Source: Sinonovacula constricta (lineage: Eukaryota; Mollusca; Bivalvia; Cardiida; Solecurtidae). Taken from it: a stretch of DNA of 64,000 nucleotides. Shown here piece by piece: positions 61,530 through 64,000 of this stretch. The stretch lies in contig CM017561.1 of the NCBI GenBank assembly GCA_007844125.1, positions 20,303,223-20,367,222 on the forward strand. Reading direction: 5' to 3'. Each line of letters starts with the position of its first letter. Within the stretch, counting starts at the first letter, position 1. Made by a program: the position numbers and the translations under genes. The notes under the pieces are model-generated. The model made no database searches. It saw only the letters and a program-made list of their open reading frames with translations, and was not told the origin of the DNA.

Positions 61530-63000
61530 TATATCGGCAGTTTGGCAACTGACAATGATAAATCACTACTGAAGAGACTCTGACAAAACACATTGTGTCT
61601 ATCACTATCTTTTGAAATCACCAAAATAATATCACCATCAACGACAATAAAAGCTGGTTGGGTCTTCTACTAAAGACCAGAACCCACATTGCATTCAAAC
61701 CTTAGAAGGCGCGGGAGGCAGTTTCCCAGTCAAGGGAAAATCTTGAAGAAAATATTTTGACAGTGGAGACTTCACAAAGTGAAACAATCTTTGATTTAAG
61801 AAGCAAAATTAGTTAAGATTATTACATGAACAAACAACAACAGCGCACATATTGTAGATTAATCTTAACATAATCAATTAGCTACAAGAAAAATAACAAT
61901 TAAATATCGTGCTAATCTGCGAGAATATTTTCTCAAATTGGCTTATAGACATTTGTTCGCATTTATTTTCAAATAATAAACCAATTAAATAAGTCAATGT
62001 AGGATATTATTTTGTAATTGTCTATCACAGCCTTTTGTTAGGACCCGTCGCGCTATATAAGTTTATTTATAAAGTGGCACGTTTACTAAACGACGAAATG
62101 GTGTAACAGAAAGAAGAAGCCAGCAACAAACTAGTACAATAATGTTTTATTTTAAAAATAATTTAAAAATATGGCGTAATAAAACAATAACAAATAAATG
62201 AAACAAAATTACAGAAGGCGGAATTAATATAAGCTTACAGTTTGTCCCTTAAGGAGGTGTCCCTTTAACAATGCAACAAATAATCCAACGTCGAATAATC
62301 CTGAAGAGTTATTGGTAGAATGTACTCCTAGATAATCTCAGTTGAAATAATCCAAAGGTAGATCAATACACGAATGTTAATTATATAATCCAAATTCAAC
62401 ACCATTATATTTATATCACTGAAGAATATAGTAAGTCAACGTAAGTTCCAACACAGAAAGATTTAAAATAGAAGCTGCAAGTATTTCCAAAGTATATGTC
62501 CAATCTCTAAAGCAAACTTTTAATTCAAAATTCCAAACTTATTTTTTATTGTCGAACACGCCCTTATATATACCCAAAGAATTTCCAGACCATTCACGTA
62601 CCCAGAACATTTTCGAAGACCCGTTAAAAATAAACAATTGAATTTTCTAGCATGATCCTTTTCTTCTAGCAGTTACGCGAATGCTACGTCATCAAAACTA
62701 CAACGGTAAACAACCCTTAACCTGACTAGCGTAACCTTTAACGCTGGTATACTATTGTACATAACACTATGCACGTATTACTCACTTGTTACATTCATTT
62801 GTTAATACATTACATTGTCAACTGTTTATGTACCCGTATGCGTCTAGTATAAACCTTGGCTAAGACCATTTAAAACTATTAGAGTTTAGTTTTAAACAGA
62901 CTATTTTAAATGTAATATACATAATCGTTCTTTCTGTATGTATTTTTTTCAAGTCAGCACTGTTCTTAAAGACATTAAAATAACAATAATCTTACTTTTC
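61530..63000 (+). other. Array-external AT-rich DNA
   Basis: No similarity to the tandem units and no convincing coding exon. TATATAAGTTTATTTATAAAG near 62053 and several TATATA motifs are seen, without further support. Confidence 0.4.
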
Positions 63001-63009
63001 TGATAACAA

Positions 63010-63010
63010 A

Positions 63011-63060
<50 letters not shown>

Positions 63061-63102
63061 CAGCAGCAGCAGCAGAAGCAGCAGCAGTAGTAGTAGTAGT
63101 AT
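63010..63102 (+). repeat. (ATT)n(CAG)n(TAG)n trinucleotide repeat
   Basis: About 50 bp of ATT, then CAG and TAG triplets. The translated Asn/Ala runs in the surrounding frames are artefacts of this repeat. Confidence 0.95.
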
Positions 63103-63611
63103 GTCTGACCATTGGTATTTTTTCTAAAACTAAGTAATGTACGCGTTTCCATCTACACCCAAAATACCTCGCCCTCTTTCCTTGACATTTTCTTTTACAA
63201 TTTTGAAAAATAGCATTAATCTTCTGAACTAATTGATTGAATGGATTGTGTTTTTTTCCATAGGTATAGAAATGCGAGAATGGCATGGTTAATGAATATT
63301 AAAGTACCACATACCCAATATAAGAATATATGACAAAGTCCTATGGTATTGCAACATATACCAAACTCCGAAATGGTACAGAACAAAGGTATTTCACATG
63401 CAAGCCAAGCCAAAAGTAGGAACACATTTGTGATGAGTCTTTTAAGGAAAAGAACAAACCCGACAGTTACCGCCTTGGAACGGTCAGTAGGCAATATGGA
63501 CCGACATGGGTTCTTAAACCGGTTTTACAGAGCTCTAACCTCGCACTTACTGACGAGTTTCTCAAATGCAAGCAACGAAAAGAAAAACGATCTATTTGAA
63601 AACAAAATGTC

Positions 63612-63927
63612 CATGCGCTGATATTTTCTATACGTTATGACGAAAGTAGTGACGTCATCGAAAAATAATGTCCGCATAGTATTCGTCTCTGGTCATGTTT
63701 GTTCATGGTTCAGAAAGTTAATTTTATTTGTGGTCAACCATTTTTGTGTATTTTCAAATCAAAACAATATCATATTTCTTTTCTGAACACTATGCGGACA
63801 TTATTTTTCGATGACGTCACTACTTTCGTCATAACGTTTAGAAATTATCAGCGCATGAACTATCCGCATAGTGTTCAGAAAAGGAATATGATATTATTTT
63901 GATTTGAAAAACAACACAAAAATGGTT
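63612..63927 (+). mobile_element. Nested palindromic (foldback/MITE-like) element
   Basis: Positions 63612-63680 and 63789-63857 are inverted copies of about 69 bp with few mismatches. A second inverted pair, 63736-63797 and 63864-63927, interlocks with the first and shares the ACTATGCGGA core. Each 69-bp arm contains a TGACGTCA palindrome. There is no coding capacity. The structure suggests a foldback element or a MITE that duplicated into itself. Confidence 0.6.
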
Positions 63928-64000
63928 CAAAGTTCAATGTCCATCAAAGGAAATACACGTTACAATCCCTATAGGATGAATTAAATGACAAAATAGATTT

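Overview
This is a eukaryotic, AT-rich, intron-rich window with many microsatellites and decayed transposons. It most likely comes from a mollusc, probably a bivalve. That is an inference from the gene family, the repeat content and the mix of mariner, Tigger and LINE remnants; nothing in the window proves the species.

The window is dominated by a head-to-tail tandem array, all on the minus strand, of at least seven paralogous genes: gene 0 (5' end only, about 1-3880), gene 1 (4454-9185), gene 2 (16121-23356), gene 3 (27161-32679), gene 4 (36397-40839), gene 5 (47421-52014, broken) and gene 6 (55691-60909, one frameshift). Splicing the exons by hand, with every phase matching, gives small type I membrane proteins of about 400 residues. 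Each has a signal peptide exon (50 nt), one 615-nt exon of tightly packed CxxC / EGF-like (MEGF10, Draper, scavenger-receptor-F style) repeats, a Thr/Ser-rich stalk, a Gly5-Val/Ile-rich membrane helix and a short cytoplasmic tail. The canonical tail (genes 1, 3, 4, 6 and the relic of 5) carries an ITAM-like pair YTTL-x11-YSSL and a terminal YVNV, so these look like miniature engulfment or immune receptors. Gene 2 keeps the ectodomain but has a different tail, with YISA, YAIV, YSLP, a PPKLP segment and a terminal YSDM.

Gene architecture is regular. The initiator codon is split by intron 1 (AT|G) in all seven copies. A TATA-like box next to a TGACGCA element lies about 300 bp upstream of that junction in six copies. 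About 3 kb further upstream, five intergenic segments carry a conserved CRE+ETS (+YY1-like) cluster followed by a perfect splice donor, which suggests a second, distal promoter and noncoding first exon. It lies only about 150 bp beyond the AATAAA of the preceding gene. A fragment of a Tigger-type transposase lies between the two promoters in five copies and was carried along by the duplications.

Region by region: 1-4000, 5' part of gene 0 and its upstream DNA; 4069-9500, gene 1; 10180-19440, sequence not shared with the other units, holding a dead mariner (14560-16020) and the alternative tail of gene 2; 19440-23670, body of gene 2; 23670-33000, upstream DNA of gene 2 and gene 3; 33000-41150, upstream DNA of gene 3 and gene 4; 41150-47400, upstream DNA of gene 4 with a 2.7-kb LINE inserted; 47421-55300, gene 5 pseudogene and its upstream DNA; 55300-61200, gene 6, whose 5' end has diverged; 61200-64000, end of the array with a SINE-like fragment, microsatellites and a nested palindromic element at 63612-63927.
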